DNA of 42,964 nt from Curvibacter sp. GWA2_64_110. GTDB lineage: Bacteria; Pseudomonadota; Gammaproteobacteria; Burkholderiales; Burkholderiaceae_C. Of the stretch, positions 32,756 to 41,073 are shown piece by piece. The stretch lies in contig MGPC01000001.1 of NCBI GenBank assembly GCA_001797315.1, positions 1 through 42,964 of the forward strand, given 5' to 3'. The notes beneath the pieces were generated by a model. It was not told where the DNA came from, searched no databases, and was given only the letters and a program-made list of their open reading frames with translations. The position numbers and the translations under genes were made by a program. The stretch's first letter is position 1, and every line of letters begins with the position of its first letter.

Positions 32756-33726
32756 GTGGCAAACAAGTTCGCAGTGTGACCCGTAGGGTCTTGCAACGAC
32801 TGAATCCTGTATACAAGCAAAACTTTGAGCGCTCCTTCTTAATGAAGGACATCGACTCATGCCTCAACTCCGTAGAACTTCAGGGTGCGGTGGGAAGCGC
32901 AGCTACTCAGCAGCATCTTCCGGATCCACTTTCACTAAGCCGGCTATCGACGGCGTGCATCGGATTGTTGGCTCTCTCGCTACATACGAAGGAAGAAGAA
33001 CAGCAGTTATTCCGCGCCGATTGGCTAAGCGAATCGAAACTGCCAAATCCCAACCACATCCTGCAATGCATGCTCACGCAGCTCGCCAATTTTTCGCTCT
33101 CTGCATCCGTATTGCTGGAACGAGGGTTAGATAATCCGGCGCGCGCTCTGTGTCGCCACACGATGGAGCTATCGCAACAGATTTTGGCGCTTATGTACTC
33201 CCGTGATGATTTTCGAATCTATATCGGAGGACATGATGAAAAGAGCTCGACTCACATCTGGAATGCGTTGTTTGCGAAGGGCAAACTAAATAGACGATTA
33301 AGCGAAATCGAAGAACGCCTTGGCTTCGACGCGGAGATGGTAGACCACATGAGAGCCCACAGAAGCAGCAACTATGCGTTCTATTCGCAGGCTGTTCACC
33401 ACTCTTACATCGCTACTACAGTGGGTTCCTATTCCCCAAGATTCGACGGCTCATGGCACAGCTTGGGAGTATTCGGAGGTGAGAATGCGGCGGTGGAGAC
33501 CACATTCCGCTCCTTGAACTTCACGCTCTGGTATTTCCTCTTGGTCTTTTTCGCCATCCTCGACAAGCACCACAGGATTCGCCCTAGGAATGCCAAAGAA
33601 CTCTTTTGGCTAGAGGCGTTCATGTTGCATTTCTGCGTGAAGGAAGGGTATCTTCTCCTCTACACAGGAACTGACAATCCCATCGAGTCGAGCGCAACGC
33701 ACACTAGCGGCGCGCCAGCCAACTAA
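32743..33726 (+). CDS. Hypothetical protein in a low-GC island
   Basis: I do not recognise this 327-aa protein with confidence. It is mainly helical: LSLSRLSTACIGLLALSL, a long LANFSLSASVLLERGLDNPARALCRHTMELSQQILALM region, a charged middle with HDEKSSTHIW and HMRAHRSSNYAF, and a hydrophobic LNFTLWYFLLVFFAIL (not clearly a membrane helix). The helical R/H-rich centre recalls DUF5677-like proteins seen with defence genes, but that is a weak guess. Base composition is near 50% GC with codons such as AGA, ATA and CTA, unlike the neighbours at about 65%, so it was probably acquired. An internal ATG at 32842 is an alternative start. It stands alone between mnmA and the regulator operon. Confidence 0.7.
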   Translation: MRRLSGKQVRSVTRRVLQRLNPVYKQNFERSFLMKDIDSCLNSVELQGAVGSAATQQHLPDPLSLSRLSTACIGLLALSLHTKEEEQQLFRADWLSESKLPNPNHILQCMLTQLANFSLSASVLLERGLDNPARALCRHTMELSQQILALMYSRDDFRIYIGGHDEKSSTHIWNALFAKGKLNRRLSEIEERLGFDAEMVDHMRAHRSSNYAFYSQAVHHSYIATTVGSYSPRFDGSWHSLGVFGGENAAVETTFRSLNFTLWYFLLVFFAILDKHHRIRPRNAKELFWLEAFMLHFCVKEGYLLLYTGTDNPIESSATHTSGAPAN

Positions 33727-33764
33727 TTTCTCGATTACTAGCGCTCCGCACTTGAGATCACATA

Positions 33765-33797
33765 TTCGATCATGCGCTGAATACTGCGCAGTTAGCC
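33765..33797 (-). repeat. 33-bp partial copy of the regulator gene at the island edge
   Basis: These 33 bases match 33987-34019 inside the CsoR/FrmR-type gene at 29 positions; all four differences are transitions. In the gene the segment encodes GQLRGIQRMIE; here the same frame reads G-stop-LRSIQRMIE and continues to a TAG at 33738-33740 (codons YVISSAER). The copy includes the stop codon of the gene itself (33792-33794). It marks the right border of the low-GC segment. Confidence 0.75.
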
Positions 33798-34169
33798 CAT
33801 CCGCGCCAACAGCGTCTCCATGTCCTTCATCATGGCCGACAGATCGGCCTTCTGCTCCTCACCGGGCGCCAGGCGTGATTCGAGCTCCTGCTCCATGAAA
33901 CACACCGTCATGCGCAGGTAGGTACTGTCCAGCGCCTTGCGCACGGCGCTGAACTGCTGGCCGATCTTCAGGCAGGGCTCGCCGTCTTCGATCATGCGCT
34001 GGATACCGCGCAGCTGGCCTTCGGCGCGGCGCAGGCGGTTCAGGATTTCGGTGCGCGAATCAGCGTCGGTCAGCACCGTGGGCGCACAGCCTCCGACCGG
34101 CGCCTCGACCGTTTCCAACGGTGCTTTGCGTTTGCGGGTGGCTTCAGCGGGCATGGCGGTGTCCTTCAC
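33792..34169 (-). CDS. CsoR/FrmR-family transcriptional repressor with unusual ligand residues
   Basis: The 125-aa protein is an all-helical tetramer-type repressor of the CsoR/RcnR/FrmR family: RTEILNRLRRAEGQLRGIQRMIEDGEPC is the first helix pair and AVRKALDSTYLRMTVCFMEQEL the second. The first ligand Cys is present (Cys 66). Counting as in copper CsoR (Cys, +25 His, +29 Cys), the other two positions are Phe 91 and Glu 95; instead there is a Cys at 90 and another at 28. So neither the copper nor the formaldehyde ligand set is complete. It is the last gene of a five-gene operon and overlaps the OsmC gene by 4 bases, which suggests autoregulation. Confidence 0.85.
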   Translation of the reverse strand: MKDTAMPAEATRKRKAPLETVEAPVGGCAPTVLTDADSRTEILNRLRRAEGQLRGIQRMIEDGEPCLKIGQQFSAVRKALDSTYLRMTVCFMEQELESRLAPGEEQKADLSAMMKDMETLLARMG

Positions 34170-34612
34170 TTGAGTTGCAGGCCGTCAGCGTCGCGCACCG
34201 TGATGCGCACCGGCACACCCTGGCTGACGCTGCTGGCGACGGTGCAGAAGTCCTCGAACTGGCCGAGCACGCGGTCCAGGTGCTCCAGCTTCGCCGCCGG
34301 CACACCCAGCGTCAGCACCACGTCCAGCCCCAGCACACGCAGACGGTTCTGCGCGTTGCGGCCGACCTCGGCCGTCACCTCGCAGCTGATCGGCTCTGGT
34401 GCCTGCTTGAACTTGCGCAGCGCAAACAGCAGCGAATCCGACAGGCAGTTGCCCACGGCCGCCGCCAGCAGTTGCACCGGGGTCGGACCCTTGCCCTGGC
34501 CCAGCGGCGGATGCTCGTCACCGAGCAGCTTCGGCACCTCGGCACCGAAGTCGATCTCGAACTGGAAGTCCTGCTGCTGGCGCAGCGTGACGCGCGGTGC
34601 AGTATCGCTCAT
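34166..34612 (-). CDS. OsmC/Ohr-family protein
   Basis: This 148-aa protein of the OsmC family comprises small dimeric thiol peroxidases that use a pair of Cys residues against organic hydroperoxides. It shows the family layout: FEIDFGAEVPKLLGDEHPPLGQGKGPTPVQLLAAAVGNCLSDSLLFALRKF, with the first redox-type Cys in VGNCLSD (about residue 59). The second Cys is not at the usual place; one lies at FEDFCTVASSVSQG near 126. The start at 34612 has AAGGA seven bases upstream and is preferred over a longer frame into the DUF2892 gene. It overlaps the regulator gene. Confidence 0.88.
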   Translation of the reverse strand: MSDTAPRVTLRQQQDFQFEIDFGAEVPKLLGDEHPPLGQGKGPTPVQLLAAAVGNCLSDSLLFALRKFKQAPEPISCEVTAEVGRNAQNRLRVLGLDVVLTLGVPAAKLEHLDRVLGQFEDFCTVASSVSQGVPVRITVRDADGLQLK

Positions 34613-34622
34613 GACAAGGTCC

Positions 34623-34850
34623 TTATTTGGTGCGGCAGACGTCGCCGCCTTCGGGCACACCCAGCTTCTTGAACAGGAAGGCCGGCGGGCAGAAACCGGT
34701 GAAGCCGGACTGGAACAGGTTGAAGCCGGCGAAGGCGGTCACGGCGAGGAACCACTTGCTCACGAAGATCGGGCTGCCTTCGACGCCGAGGGCCAGCGTC
34801 AGCATGACAACAAAACCGGCCATGATGCGGATGTAACGTTCAACAGTCAT
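34623..34850 (-). CDS. DUF2892 inner-membrane protein
   Basis: This is a 75-aa protein with two hydrophobic segments (YIRIMAGFVVMLTLALGV and WFLAVTAFAGFNLFQSGFTGFC) and the DUF2892 ending CPPAFLFKKLGV. The same domain is the membrane anchor of the rhodanese YgaP of E. coli, and stand-alone copies are common next to thiol or sulfur stress genes. Here it lies 37 bases after the RND pump gene and 10 bases before osmC-like. Three Cys residues occur, one in the ending VCRTK. Function unknown. Confidence 0.87.
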   Translation of the reverse strand: MTVERYIRIMAGFVVMLTLALGVEGSPIFVSKWFLAVTAFAGFNLFQSGFTGFCPPAFLFKKLGVPEGGDVCRTK

Positions 34851-34887
34851 TTCAAACTCCTAGAGGTTGGTGGGAAAAACAGGGATA

Positions 34888-37800
34888 TCAAACCGTGGCA
34901 GGTGGCGAACCGTCCGCCGGCTCGTGGCGCTTGCGGTACAGCGAGTAGTACAGGACCGGAATCACCACCAGCGTCAGCAGCGTGGACACCAGGATGCCGA
35001 AGATCAGCGAGATGGCCAGGCCGTTGAAGATCGGGTCGTCGAGGATGAAGAAGGCGCCGATCATGGCGGCCAGGCCGGTCAGGGCGATGGGCTGCGCGCG
35101 CACCGCCGCCGACTGCACCACCGCGTCCTTGAACGCCATGCCTTGCTTGACCTGCAGCTCGATGAAGTCCACCAGCAGGATGGAGTTGCGCACGATGATG
35201 CCGGCCAGCGCGATCATGCCGATCATCGAGGTGGCGGTGAACTGCGCGCCCAGCAGCGCATGGCCCGGCATGACGCCGATCATGGTCAGCGGAATCGGCG
35301 CCATGATGACCAGCGGCGTGGTGTAGGAGCGGAACTGCCCCACCACCAGCAGGTAGATCAGGATCAGGCCGACGCCGTAGGCGGCGCCCATGTCGCGGAA
35401 GGTCTCGTAGGTGATCTGCCATTCGCCATCCCACTTGATGGCGTACTGGCGGAAGGTATCGGTCGGCTGCTTGATCCAGTACTCGCCCAGTTCACCGGCG
35501 CCCGGCAAGGCCGCCGCATCCAGCTTGGCGCGAATGGCAAACAGGCCATACAGCGGCGAGTCGAGCTTGCCGGCCATGTCGCCGAAGACGTAGCTCACGT
35601 TGGCCAGGTCCTTGGTGAACAAGGGTTTGTCGATGACGCCGCGCTCCACCCGCACCAGTTCCGACAGTGGCACCAGCTGGCCGTTGGCGGCGCGCATCGG
35701 CAACGCCAGCACGGTATCCAGCCCCACCTGCGATTCACGCGGCAGTTGCAGGCGCACCGGCACCGGGTACTTGGACTGCGCGTCGTGCAGGTAGGCGGCG
35801 TCAGCACCCGACAGGGCGGCCGAGACCGTCTGCGCCACGGCGGCCACCGGAATGCCGAGCGACTCGGCGCGCTGGCGGCGCACGCGCAGGTAGGCGCGCG
35901 GCGCATTCTCTTTCAGCGAGGTGTCGATGCCGACGATGTCGTCCGTTTCGCCAAAGGCTTTGGCAATGCGCTGGGCCAGTTGCTGGCGGCCGGCTTCGTC
36001 CGGGCCATAGACCTCGGCCACCAGCGGGCTCATCACCGGCGGGCCGGGCGGCACTTCGACCACCTTGACGCGTGCGCCATGGCGCTGGCCGATCTTCTCC
36101 AGTTCGGGCCGCAGGCGCTGGGCAATCACGTGGCTCTTGTCATCACGGTGGTGTTTGTCGACCAGGTTGACCTGCAGATCGCCCTGCTCGGCGTCGGCGC
36201 GCAGGTAGTACTGGCGCACCAGGCCGTTGAAGGTGATGGGCGAGGCGGTGCCGGCGTAGCCCTGCAGATCCAGCACCTCCGGCTGCTGCGCCAGGAAGGC
36301 ACCGAGCTCGTGCAGGGTGGCGGCGGTGTCTTCCAGCGGCGTGCCGGCCGGCATCTCTACCACCACCTGGAACTCGCTCTTGTTGTCGAAGGGCAGCATC
36401 TTGAGCACCACCCACTGCACCACGGTCAGGCCGACCGACAGCAGCAGCGCCACCAGGATGCCGGCCAGCAGCTGCCAGCGTTTGCGTGCACTGGCCAGGA
36501 ACGGTGTGAGCAGGCGGGTGAAGAGAGCTTGCAGCTTATGGCCCAGACCGCCCGCCGTTTCGGCCGCATGGCCATGGCCGGCGCCATGCGGCTTCATCAG
36601 CTTGAGCGCCAGCCAGGGCGTGACGGTGAAGGCAATCGCCAGCGAAATCGCCATGCCGAGGCTGGAGTTGATCGGGATCGGGCTCATGTACGGCCCCATC
36701 AGACCCGAGACGAAGGCCATCGGCAGCAGCGCGGCAATCACCGTCATGGTGGCCAGGATGGTCGGGCCGCCCACTTCGTCCACCGCGCGCGGGATGATGT
36801 CGCGCAGCGAATCGCCGGGTGTGAGCTGCTGGTGGCGGTGGATGTTTTCCACCACCACGATGGCGTCATCGACCAGGATGCCGATGGAAAAGATCAGCGC
36901 GAACAGCGAGACGCGGTTGAGCGTGAAGCCCCAGGCCCAGGAAGCGAACAGCGTGGCGGTCAGCGTCAGGATCACGGCCGCGCCGACGATCACCGCCTCG
37001 CGCCGGCCCAACGCCAAGCCGACCAGCAGGATCACCGAGCCGGTGGCAAAAGCCAGTTTCTGAATCAGCTTGTTGGCTTTTTCCGCTGCTGTCTCGCCGT
37101 AGTTGCGCGTGATGCTGCTCTCAATATTGGACGGAATCACCGTGTTCTTCAGCGCGGCCACGGCGGCGTTGGCAGCACGCGCCACGTCGACCGCGTTTTC
37201 GCCCGGCTTCTTGGTCACGGTCAGCGTGATGGCCGGGTAGACCTGGCCCGCCGTGGCGGCCTCGCCCTGCGGTGCGGCCTGACCTGTTGCCATGGCAGCG
37301 CCCGGCGTGAACCAGACGTAACGCTGCGGCTGCTGCGCCCCGGCTTCGATGCGCGCCACTTCGCGCAGGTAGACCGGTGCGCCACGGTGCACACCGACCA
37401 CCACATCGCCCACATCCTGCGCCGAGCGCAGGAACTCGCCGGTATCCACACTCAGCATCTGGGGCGACTGGGACTGGGTATCGAGCACGGCACCGGCCGG
37501 CATGCCGAAGTTGGCCGCCGCCAGCGTCTGCTTCAGGCTCAGCACATCGATGCCGCGCTCGCGCAGACGGGTCGGGTCGAGCCACACGTGCACGGCACGG
37601 CCGGGGCCGCCGATGGTCTGGACCTCGCGCGTGCCGGGCACGCGCTTGAGTTCGGTCTCGACGACATGGGCCACACGCTCGAGCTCATGCGCCGGCAGCG
37701 CCTCGCGGCTCCACAGCGTCACGGCCAGCACGGGCACGTCATCGATGCCTTTCGGTTTCACGATCGGCGTCAGGGTGCCCAGGTCGCGCGGCAACCAGTC

Positions 37801-38187
37801 CTGGTTGGCATTGAGCACGTCGTACAGGCGCACCAGCGCCTCGGTCCGCGGCACGCCGACCTTGAACTGCACCGTCAGCACGGCCAGACCGGGCCGGGCG
37901 ACGGAATAGGTGTGTTCGATGCCGGCAATCTGGCTCAGCGCCGCTTCGGCCGGGCGCGCCACCATGTTCTGCACATCGGTGCTGCTGGCCCCGGGAAAGG
38001 GAATCAGCACATTGGCCATGGTCACGTTGATCTGCGGCTCTTCTTCCCGCGGCGTCACCATGACGGCGAACAGGCCCAGCAGCAGCGCCACCAGGGCCAG
38101 CAGCGGCGTGATGGCGTTGGCCTGGAAGGCGGCGGCGATGCGGCCGGAGACGCCCAGGCGTTCAGTGTTTTGTTCGACGTCTTTCAT
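34888..38187 (-). CDS. RND efflux pump, inner-membrane permease
   Basis: This 1099-aa proton-driven efflux pump has 12 membrane helices and two large periplasmic loops. Visible family features include FAVMVTPREEEPQINVTMANVLIPFPGAS after helix 1, GILVDDAIVVVENIHRH with the two Asp of the proton relay in helix 4, and the repeated helix pairs LIFGILVSTLLTLVVIPVLYY at the end. The start at 38187, with GAGG five bases upstream, is chosen over a longer frame into the adaptor gene. It is not clearly of the copper type (no Met triad is evident) or the AcrB type. Substrate unknown; the CsoR-like repressor suggests a metal, thiol or electrophile signal. Confidence 0.93.
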   Translation of the reverse strand: MKDVEQNTERLGVSGRIAAAFQANAITPLLALVALLLGLFAVMVTPREEEPQINVTMANVLIPFPGASSTDVQNMVARPAEAALSQIAGIEHTYSVARPGLAVLTVQFKVGVPRTEALVRLYDVLNANQDWLPRDLGTLTPIVKPKGIDDVPVLAVTLWSREALPAHELERVAHVVETELKRVPGTREVQTIGGPGRAVHVWLDPTRLRERGIDVLSLKQTLAAANFGMPAGAVLDTQSQSPQMLSVDTGEFLRSAQDVGDVVVGVHRGAPVYLREVARIEAGAQQPQRYVWFTPGAAMATGQAAPQGEAATAGQVYPAITLTVTKKPGENAVDVARAANAAVAALKNTVIPSNIESSITRNYGETAAEKANKLIQKLAFATGSVILLVGLALGRREAVIVGAAVILTLTATLFASWAWGFTLNRVSLFALIFSIGILVDDAIVVVENIHRHQQLTPGDSLRDIIPRAVDEVGGPTILATMTVIAALLPMAFVSGLMGPYMSPIPINSSLGMAISLAIAFTVTPWLALKLMKPHGAGHGHAAETAGGLGHKLQALFTRLLTPFLASARKRWQLLAGILVALLLSVGLTVVQWVVLKMLPFDNKSEFQVVVEMPAGTPLEDTAATLHELGAFLAQQPEVLDLQGYAGTASPITFNGLVRQYYLRADAEQGDLQVNLVDKHHRDDKSHVIAQRLRPELEKIGQRHGARVKVVEVPPGPPVMSPLVAEVYGPDEAGRQQLAQRIAKAFGETDDIVGIDTSLKENAPRAYLRVRRQRAESLGIPVAAVAQTVSAALSGADAAYLHDAQSKYPVPVRLQLPRESQVGLDTVLALPMRAANGQLVPLSELVRVERGVIDKPLFTKDLANVSYVFGDMAGKLDSPLYGLFAIRAKLDAAALPGAGELGEYWIKQPTDTFRQYAIKWDGEWQITYETFRDMGAAYGVGLILIYLLVVGQFRSYTTPLVIMAPIPLTMIGVMPGHALLGAQFTATSMIGMIALAGIIVRNSILLVDFIELQVKQGMAFKDAVVQSAAVRAQPIALTGLAAMIGAFFILDDPIFNGLAISLIFGILVSTLLTLVVIPVLYYSLYRKRHEPADGSPPATV

Positions 38188-38194
38188 AACAACC

Positions 38195-39253
38195 TCAGCG
38201 TTGGGCGGCAACCGCGCCCGCCAGGCCAGCCTTGACCGGATCGAGTGCGACACGGTCACCAGCCTTCAAGCCCGCCACGATCTCGATGCCGTCCGCCCCG
38301 TGGTCGGCGCCCAGCCGTACCGCGCGCAGCGCAAAACCCTTGTCACCGGCCACATAAACCGCCGTCAACTCGCCGCGGCGCAGCACGGCCGCGGCCGGCA
38401 CCACCATGCGATTGGCCTGGCCACCGACATAGCGCACCCGCACCTGCTGGCCCGGCAGCAGGTTCTGCGTGACCTTGGGCGAGAGCTCCAGGCGCCATTC
38501 CACCGTTTGCGACACCGGGTCCGCCGAAGGCATGGCGCTGCGCGCCACCGGGGTCACCCAGTCGCTGCCCAACTGGACTTCAATCTGACCGGCCTGGCGC
38601 GTGACATCGGCCTTGGAAGCCGGCACCTGCACCACGGCGCGCAGCGGCTGCGGCGCATAGACCGTCACGATCGGCTTGCCCGGCACCGCCAGGTCGCCGG
38701 CTTCGACGTGGGTCTGTAGCACCCAGCCGTCATACGGCGCGGTGACACGGGTGTAACCCTGCGACAGCGCGGATTGGCGTGCCCCGGCACTGGCCTGTTC
38801 GCGCCCGGCCTGGGCACCCTTGAATTGCGTCTCGGCCGTGTCGAGCGCCGCCTTGCTGACAAAACCCTTGGCCTGCAGCTCTTTGGTGCGCTCGTAGTGG
38901 GCCTGGGCATTGCGGAACTCGGCCTCTGACTGCGCCACTTGGGCGGCGCTGCGCTGCACGCCGACGGCGGCCTCGCGGTCGTCGATGGTGGCCAGCAACT
39001 GGCCGGCCTTGACACGGTCGCCCATCTTGACGGCCAGCGTCACCACGCGGCCGGACGCCTGCGCCGAGACGGTGCTTTGCTTGACCGGCTGGATCACGCC
39101 GTCGATCTCGAAGCCGGTCGACACGGCGCGCGCCTGGATCTGGACCGTCGGCACCTGGACCGTGCCCTGCGCCATGGCGGCGGACACAGCACAGGCGGCC
39201 AGCCACGGCGCCAGGCGGCGGGCCAATCCAGCAGAAGTACGCGATGAATTCAT
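38195..39253 (-). CDS. RND efflux membrane-fusion (adaptor) protein
   Basis: This 352-aa periplasmic adaptor links the RND pump to an outer-membrane channel. It has a signal peptide (about residues 1-27, ending AAMAQ), the barrel-sandwich start QPVKQSTVSAQASGRVVTLAVKMGDRVKAGQLLATIDDRE, a helical hairpin rich in Ala/Gln/Lys (about 75-140), and the second half of the lipoyl domain PYDGWVLQTHVEAGDLAVPGKPI. The gene opens the operon; its stop is 7 bases from the pump start. No outer-membrane factor gene is present. The start is taken at 39253, where the signal peptide begins. Confidence 0.93.
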   Translation of the reverse strand: MNSSRTSAGLARRLAPWLAACAVSAAMAQGTVQVPTVQIQARAVSTGFEIDGVIQPVKQSTVSAQASGRVVTLAVKMGDRVKAGQLLATIDDREAAVGVQRSAAQVAQSEAEFRNAQAHYERTKELQAKGFVSKAALDTAETQFKGAQAGREQASAGARQSALSQGYTRVTAPYDGWVLQTHVEAGDLAVPGKPIVTVYAPQPLRAVVQVPASKADVTRQAGQIEVQLGSDWVTPVARSAMPSADPVSQTVEWRLELSPKVTQNLLPGQQVRVRYVGGQANRMVVPAAAVLRRGELTAVYVAGDKGFALRAVRLGADHGADGIEIVAGLKAGDRVALDPVKAGLAGAVAAQR

Positions 39254-39276
39254 GGCAATCTCCATATACTGGACGG

Positions 39277-39305
39277 AGTATACATAAATACCCCCCACAG
39301 TACAA
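39277..39305 (-). promoter_or_regulatory. Promoter of the efflux operon with G-tract operator candidate
   Basis: On the minus strand TTGTAC (39305-39300) and TATACT (39282-39277) are 17 bases apart; the -10 matches five of six. Between them is TACTGTGGGGGGTAT (39302-39288), a G6 tract flanked by TACT and TAT, much like the G-tract operators of RcnR/CsoR-type repressors. GGAGTAT-N6-ATACCCC (39275-39294) is a second, overlapping dyad. A repressor bound here would block the polymerase directly. Confidence 0.5.
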
Positions 39306-39316
39306 CCCAACGCTAC

Positions 39317-39351
39317 AAAAAAGCCCCACCAGCCTTGCGGCCGCCGGGGCT
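39317..39351 (-). terminator. Intrinsic terminator after ssb
   Basis: On the minus strand AGCCCC (39351-39346) pairs with GGGGCT (39327-39322); inner pairs continue around a GCAA tetraloop, with a run of six T following (A at 39317-39322 on the plus strand). It lies 28 bases after the ssb stop and directly before the efflux promoter. Confidence 0.85.
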
Positions 39352-39378
39352 CGGACGGTCAGACGAAGGGCGAAACGG

Positions 39379-39864
39379 TCAGAACGGGATGTCGTCGTCC
39401 ATGTCGTCAAAGCCGCTCGAAGCCTTGGCCGGTGCCTGGCGCGGGGCCGGGGCGCTGGGCGCCTGGCGCGGGGCCGGCGCGGCGCGGCGCGGTGCGCCAC
39501 CCTCGTCGTCGGACGGGCCGCCCATGCCTTCACGCTTGCCCAGCAGCTGCATCTCGGTAGCGATGATGTCCACGGTGTTCTGCTCGTGGCCGTCCTTGTT
39601 GGTGAACTTGCCGTATTTCAGGCGGCCTTCGACGTAGATCGGCTGGCCCTTCTTGACGTACTCGCCGGCAATTTCGGCCAGGCGGTCATAGAAGGTGACG
39701 CGGTGCCACTGGGTGTCCTCGATGGTTTCACCGGTGTTCTTGTCCTTGCGGCGGCTGGAGGTGGCCACGCTCACATTGGCCACCGCCTGGCCGGACGGCA
39801 GGTAGCGAATTTCGGGGTCGCGGCCGCAGTTACCGACCAGAATCACTTTGTTGACGGATGCCAT
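39379..39864 (-). CDS. ssb: Single-stranded DNA-binding protein
   Basis: SSB coats single-stranded DNA in replication, repair and recombination. The 161-aa protein has the N-terminal OB fold ([48 protein letters not shown]), a Pro/Gln/Ala linker containing a near-repeat of APAPRQAP, and the C-terminal acidic tip DMDDDIPF that binds partner proteins. It is 28 bases downstream of the MFS gene on the same strand, and its end carries a strong terminator. The ssb-MFS-uvrA neighbourhood is common in Burkholderiales. Confidence 0.98.
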   Translation of the reverse strand: MASVNKVILVGNCGRDPEIRYLPSGQAVANVSVATSSRRKDKNTGETIEDTQWHRVTFYDRLAEIAGEYVKKGQPIYVEGRLKYGKFTNKDGHEQNTVDIIATEMQLLGKREGMGGPSDDEGGAPRRAAPAPRQAPSAPAPRQAPAKASSGFDDMDDDIPF

Positions 39865-39891
39865 GGGTATTTCTCCAAACTATTGGGGTGA

Positions 39892-41073
39892 TTATGGCGC
39901 CTTGCCGGCGGTTCTGGACGGCGCTTTCATCGGCCAGGCCACCAACAGCCACAGGCCCATGCCGATCCCGCAAGCCACAAACAGGCCCTGCACCCCGGTG
40001 GCCTTGACCAGCCAGCCACCGACGGCGCCGCCGGCAAAAAAGCCGAGCGACTGCAACATGTTGTAGACGCCCAATGCCGTACCGCGTACATGCGGCGGCG
40101 CAATGCGCGAGGCCAGGCTGGGCTGGGTGGCCTCCAATACGTTGAAGCCGCAGAAGAAAACGAACAGCAGCACGGCCAAAACGCTGATGCGCGGCGCCTC
40201 GGCACTCCACAACAGCCCGAGCTGCACCGCGCCGATCAGGCCGATCGCGGCCAGGAACACAGCACGCAGGTAGCCGCGCTTTTCCAACGGGAACAGGGTG
40301 GCGCCCATGACGACAAAAGACGCCAACACCGCCGGCAGGTAGACCCACCAATGATCCGCCTTGGGCAGGCCGGCTTGCACCAGCAGGGCCGGAATGGCGA
40401 CCCACATGGCCAACTGCACCGCGTGCAGGATGAACACGCCGACATCCAGCCGCAGCAGGCCGGCATGCGTCAGCACCTCGGACAGCTTGCCGCGCGGCAT
40501 GTCCTTGTGCTGGCGCGGCTCGGGCGGCGCCAGCCAGATCACCACCGCCACCCCCGCCAGCGCCAGTGCACCGGTCAGGGCAAACAGGCCGGCCAGACCG
40601 ATCCAGCTCACCAGCAGCGGCGCCAGCAGCAGCGACAGGGCAAACATCAGCCCGATGCTGGCGCCTACCAGCGCCATGGCCTTGGTACGCACCTCGTCAC
40701 GCGTCTGGTCGGCCAACAGGGCCGTCACCGCGGCCGAGATGGCGCCGGCGCCCTGCAGCGCGCGGCCGAGGGTCAGCCCGGCCAGGCTGTCAGCCAGCGC
40801 GGCGACAAAGCTGCCGACGGCAAACAACAACAGACCGGCGACGATGACGCGCTTGCGCCCCAGCCGGTCCGACGCCATGCCGAAGGGCAGTTGCAACACG
40901 CCCTGGGTCAGGCCGTAGATGCCCATGGCCAGGCCGACCCGGGCGGGATCGTCGCCACCGGGATAGCGGGCCGCCTCCAGCGCAAACACCGGCAGCACTA
41001 GGAACAGGCCGAGCATGCGCAGGGCAAAGATGGCCGCCAGCGACAGGCTGGCGCGCCGCTCCACCGGGGTCAT
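39892..41073 (-). CDS. MFS transporter, drug-exporter type
   Basis: This 393-aa inner-membrane transporter has 12 predicted helices. Motif A is visible between helices 2 and 3 (FGMASDRLGRKRVIVAGLLL), and helix 1 is LSLAAIFALRMLGLFLVLPVF. The style is that of YajR/Bcr-like proton-driven exporters. Start choice is uncertain: the frame is open to 41196, with a GTG at 41121 also possible, but helix 1 fits best after the ATG at 41073; none has a strong ribosome-binding site. It is divergent from uvrA and followed closely by ssb. Substrate unknown. Confidence 0.85.
   Translation of the reverse strand: MTPVERRASLSLAAIFALRMLGLFLVLPVFALEAARYPGGDDPARVGLAMGIYGLTQGVLQLPFGMASDRLGRKRVIVAGLLLFAVGSFVAALADSLAGLTLGRALQGAGAISAAVTALLADQTRDEVRTKAMALVGASIGLMFALSLLLAPLLVSWIGLAGLFALTGALALAGVAVVIWLAPPEPRQHKDMPRGKLSEVLTHAGLLRLDVGVFILHAVQLAMWVAIPALLVQAGLPKADHWWVYLPAVLASFVVMGATLFPLEKRGYLRAVFLAAIGLIGAVQLGLLWSAEAPRISVLAVLLFVFFCGFNVLEATQPSLASRIAPPHVRGTALGVYNMLQSLGFFAGGAVGGWLVKATGVQGLFVACGIGMGLWLLVAWPMKAPSRTAGKAP

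Noticed and set aside
32589-33797. Prophage or integrative element at the low-GC segment
   Set aside because: No integrase, transposase, attachment-site pair or phage gene is present; only one gene and one partial repeat.
33792-34169. CstR-type persulfide sensor or copper-type CsoR
   Set aside because: The second Cys is one residue before the position of the His and five before the usual Cys, so neither assignment is supported by the residues.
34867-38235. Plus-strand open frame of over 1100 codons opposite the RND pump
   Set aside because: Same low-complexity His/Gln/Arg composition; the minus strand encodes a complete pump with all motifs.
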